Shown piece by piece: positions 60,263-64,000 of a stretch of DNA of 64,000 nt (position 1 is the first letter of the stretch; every line of letters begins with the position of its first letter). The notes under the pieces are model-generated. The model was given only the letters and a program-made list of their open reading frames with translations. It was not told the origin of the DNA and searched no databases. The DNA is taken from NCBI GenBank assembly GCA_013396635.1, contig WBMW01003950.1, positions 844,884-908,883 on the forward strand, read 5' to 3'. The translations under genes were made by a program, and so were the position numbers. The stretch comes from Penelope pileata. Its lineage: Eukaryota; Chordata; Aves; Galliformes; Cracidae.

Positions 60263-63200
60263 TTAAGATTTTTCCAGTTGTACTCTGGGCTCTCTTCTGG
60301 CTTCAGCTTCATGCAAGGAGACATCATCTGAGGATGCCCTGATGGCCAGAAGACACTGAAACCTTCCAGAATTGAGAAACCAGTAAGCATGCCCCTGTTG
60401 CAACAGTCCATTCTCCAGAAAGATATTCTGCAGTTCAAGGAGAAAGTTACTTTGGGACTGGGAGAGAAATGTGTGGTACCACAGACAGTATTCTTGCTGT
60501 TAATTAGTGGAGATTTTGACTTAAGTTTAAAAATAAAATTATGATGACACATTCAAAACAAAGGGACTAATGAATAATTCATTAGTATATGGATGGTATA
60601 AATGCTTCCTTGCACTTAAAGTAGATTTAGCTAATATTTGAAAAATCATTACAAAAAATATGTAAATGAATTTTCCAGTGCAATCAAATTTTATTCACGT
60701 TGTATGATATTTATAGCTGTGTTCAGCATGTGGCAATAAATATCTTTATGAAAACAAAGCTATCTAGATTAATTCCATGCTATTAAGTGAGCTTTAAGGT
60801 GTTTTCTAGACGTATGCAATTTTTAAAGAGTGCTTCACTTTGGAAACAAACAAAGAAACTAACAAAAAAACCAAACCAGACTTGACAAGTGAAGATAGAT
60901 ATGTTAATTTTCAGTCTTTCACAAGAACCTTGTGGCCTCCTTGATGGCCATTTGCAGCCTTTTAGATGCTAAACGAAACAAGATTCTGAGAATGACCCTA
61001 AGGCATAATGTTTTTCAATATCTGACGCATGTTATTTTGAAATGCTAAAAACAAAACATGAAGACAAACACGACTCTAAGCTGTCTGGTCCACTGACTTT
61101 CTTAACTTTTGCCTAGCTTAAATGAAAATATAGTTTCAAGCAGTTTTTCAGCATTTCGTAAAACATGACTCAATCCTCATTCTACTAGAAAAAAATATAT
61201 ATGCATATATAAAAATAAGGGCACAGTCTATTCTTTCTCTTTTTTCTTCCTCAGCATCTCAACTTCCTCCTCCTCTCAGTTTATAGTCAGGAAAAAATCT
61301 CCTTTTAGGTAAGGGAACTCTTGCATGCACATGTAGGCAACTAAGTCTATACGAATGTTAAGTACAAACACTACTAAGGAATCTTCGCACCCTTGTCCCC
61401 ACACTGAAGGCACTTAGCCATCAGGCTCTCTGTGCTATTGCTACAAAATGCTTTCTTTTGAGATCTATAACAACATCTTCCAGGTTCCCTACAATCATCT
61501 GTCTTTCCCTTCCCACAAAATTTAAGCTGAAGTCAAATATTGTAGAAACCTAGAGATGAGCCAGTCTGCTCAGGAACATGTAGAAACACAAACCTTAGTG
61601 TTTTACTATTACAAATAATTCCATACAGCATGTTTTCCAAAATGCAATAAGAGATCCAAACCTGTCCAAAGCTCATTACATACAATAGTAAACATTTTCA
61701 ATAGCATTCAAGATACGTACCTAAGGGAAATGTGGACTTAATTCTTGGGTCACGTAAATTTCTATTTCTCTTCTACTTATTTTTCCAAAATGCCCCAGCA
61801 TAATCAGCTAACTGCTGCCAACATAAAATAAGCTGTTGCTCTATATTTCTAGCTCTACTTAGTCACTATTAGCTGATAGTCAATATTAGCTGAACACAGA
61901 TTCTAGATCAAGTTTCAGACAATAGCAAATCTGAAATGAAGTTTACTTTATACAGGAACTATCCATTATGCTAGAAACTTTGAGAATTTATGGCATTGTT
62001 TCATGCATATAAAACTTACATTTTTTCCTGATTAAAATACACTCAAATACATGGAAACAGACAGAATGAGAGTCTGTGAGAGGGCAATCATTTTTGACCC
62101 TCTCAGAGTTCTGTACTCAAATACACTTCAAGAACACATACAAAACTTTAGAAGGGTTTATTGTATTTACATAAATTATTTTGTAACATCTTGACCTAAT
62201 TCTTGCCACTCAAGTTCCAAAATAGGATAACTCAATAGGGGAAAACAAAAACAAAGCAAAAGAACCTTTCCTTACCCAGGACAGTAGATTTAGCCTATCT
62301 CCTTTCTTTTGCTTTGCCTCTTTCCAAAAACTCAGAGGAAAAAGGACATTTATTAGAACAAAGAGAAGGCAAGTATTTCTAGTCTCTGTGCCATACTACC
62401 AATGGTTTGGGCTTTTTTCGTAGCATCTGGACCTTGCAGAGACTTCCTAAAGCTAAAAACATCCACCACCTTCAATCATCAGGAAGAATATCTGATCATC
62501 TACAATGGATGCTTTTTCCTTAGAAAGAATGGTACATAAAGAAAATCTTTGCTCATGAACGGTGTTCTAATTTGAGCAGAAGAGTAATTGCAGGAAGTCA
62601 CTGACACTTGCCTTATGTATTGATAACACACAGATTCTGGTGTTTCTATGTTAACCTTTGCAAGAAAGAAGGCTGAAGAGAAATGCAGAAACTGTCACAG
62701 CCTTCATAAAACAGCAGACAGTCTCCAAAAGTTTTCCTCAGCATTCAGACATTCAATCTTGTCTTTCCTTGACTATACAAAGGTTGCTCTCAAGTATAAC
62801 CTCTTTGTGTAGTTACACAAAGGCTTAAGACAAAAGATTCCTTCCAAAATGATTCCGATATCAAACCACTTTAATATACAGTTCCTTATCCAAGATCTTT
62901 TAATCAGTATTAATTTATTTAAGAAGGAATTATGACATCCCACAAGACCGTTCAAGCTTCGCTGTTCCACACATCTCAGCATTCTTCTCTTTCCAGCTGC
63001 AAACAGGCTTGAGAAGAATGAGATCCAAGGAGCCAATGTGGTCATCATAACTTTCTATGAGTGACAACTACAAGGACAGATCTTCACTGTTAAAAAGAAA
63101 CACAGTAGCACTGTACACATTTCCTTATGCTTCCCAGCCAGGAATTTAAGTATCATAGTGTATTTATGTTTTAGCAAGGATGTACAATCAAACCTACTTC

Positions 63201-64000
63201 CGTATTTCTCTGAAATCAGAACACCTGTTACATACTAAGAGAGATGTCATAAAAACCTACATAATGCTAGATTTTGTTTTTATATTAAGTAGCAAAGCAT
63301 TCTATATTTATGTGCATCAGCATGCCAGGGAGTTTACATATACAGAAGCTGCACATTCATCCATTAAACACTGCCAGTAATCAAACCCTAAACTTTCAAT
63401 GCTAGCATAGAAGATTTATGAATTTTGGTAACATTTTAGGGAACTAATTTTATCATAATTCAGTTGCCACTGTTCTTAGTTACGGACAACCTGTACTACC
63501 ACCAGCTCCCCACAAAAAGCAGAAACTGAAACATGAAAAATATCCTTAAAAAAAAAAAAGTTAAAATCTCAAGATTCTTTTGACCCCCCCCCAGAGAAGC
63601 TTCCTTACTTTCAAATCTGCTTATCTCTTACAGAACCCATTCCATGTTACACACGACTTGTCTGTACAGGTGTTTAGAGAAAAATAACATAAGTGGAATG
63701 GTAAACTTACCACAACTCTACTTCAAGAAACACAAGAAGCTTTCAGTGGAGTTGAGTTTGATCAGTGACCAAGGGTGAGGCAGTAACAGTTCCTAATCAT
63801 TGTTCTCCTTCCCAAATCTATGGGGGTATTTTAATCACATCCGGTTTCACAAAACTAAAATTAAACATTTGCCATTCTCTGGAAAAGGGACCGAGGAAGA
63901 GTGTAGTTTTATCACGCAGATGTGTAGGCTGACTAGTCTTCACATCTGCACAGATGTGCATGCCCTCTGAACAGATTGCAGCCTGAAGCTTTGTATAAAT
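60263..64000. other. Unrecognised non-coding DNA to window end
   Basis: AT-rich with no gene or repeat recognised. A 16-bp perfect palindrome TATATATGCATATATA is at 61196-61211, an A-run at 63548-63559 and a short C-run at 63584-63592. Open frames stay under 125 codons; the 124-codon minus frame at 60552-60178 runs into the mariner remnant. Confidence 0.5.

Noticed and set aside
61196..61211. 16-bp perfect palindrome TATATATGCATATATA
   Set aside because: Pure alternating AT around a GC centre; expected in AT-rich simple sequence and gives no functional hint.
1..64000. tRNA, rRNA, CRISPR arrays and operon-type bacterial features
   Set aside because: None seen; sequence composition and repeats are those of a vertebrate genome, so prokaryotic feature types do not apply.

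Overview
The window looks like non-coding avian nuclear DNA: AT-rich, CpG-poor, and without any convincing host gene. I identify it as a bird from its repeats. These are several CR1 LINE fragments, some ending in the avian-type 8-bp tail ATTCTATG/ATTCTGTG; an LTR of the ERVL-like (class III) type common in birds; and two copies of a mariner element resembling the Galluhop family known from chicken. The mariner makes a galliform most likely, but that is inference from remembered families and was not searched. Two isolated N bases (31137 and 35269) indicate a draft assembly.

Layout. 1-2215 holds nothing recognised. 2216-2839 is a 5'-truncated CR1 on the minus strand, followed by a faint CR1 tail near 3400-3497. 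4913-6215 is a full-length but dead mariner (minus-strand transposase) with TA target duplications. 7258-7833 is a solo LTR with a perfect 5-bp target-site duplication, and a TAATAG-type microsatellite follows at 8021-8091. About 21 kb (7839-29017) then contains only unique-looking sequence and simple repeats. 29062-29252 is a short CR1 3' end, and 30078-31136 is a CR1 reverse-transcriptase fragment that stops at an N. 31138-37587 is unrecognised, apart from a second N at 35269 flanked by a near-duplicate 21-mer. 37588-37713 is a CR1 tail. 40535-about 41740 is a minus-strand CR1 lacking the part of the RT that should carry the FADD motif. 53276-53622 is a probable short solo LTR. 59698-60260 is an internally deleted copy of the same mariner family.

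No host protein-coding gene is supported. The longest open frames (170, 163, 141 aa and shorter) are antisense to repeats, cross transposon sequence, or are low-complexity frames of the length expected by chance in 64 kb. The window is therefore either intergenic or inside a large intron; nothing in it tells which. The features have no shared pathway. What can be read is a history of transposon insertion and decay: mariner amplification and internal deletion, LTR recombination to solo LTRs, and CR1 5' truncation with later internal deletions.
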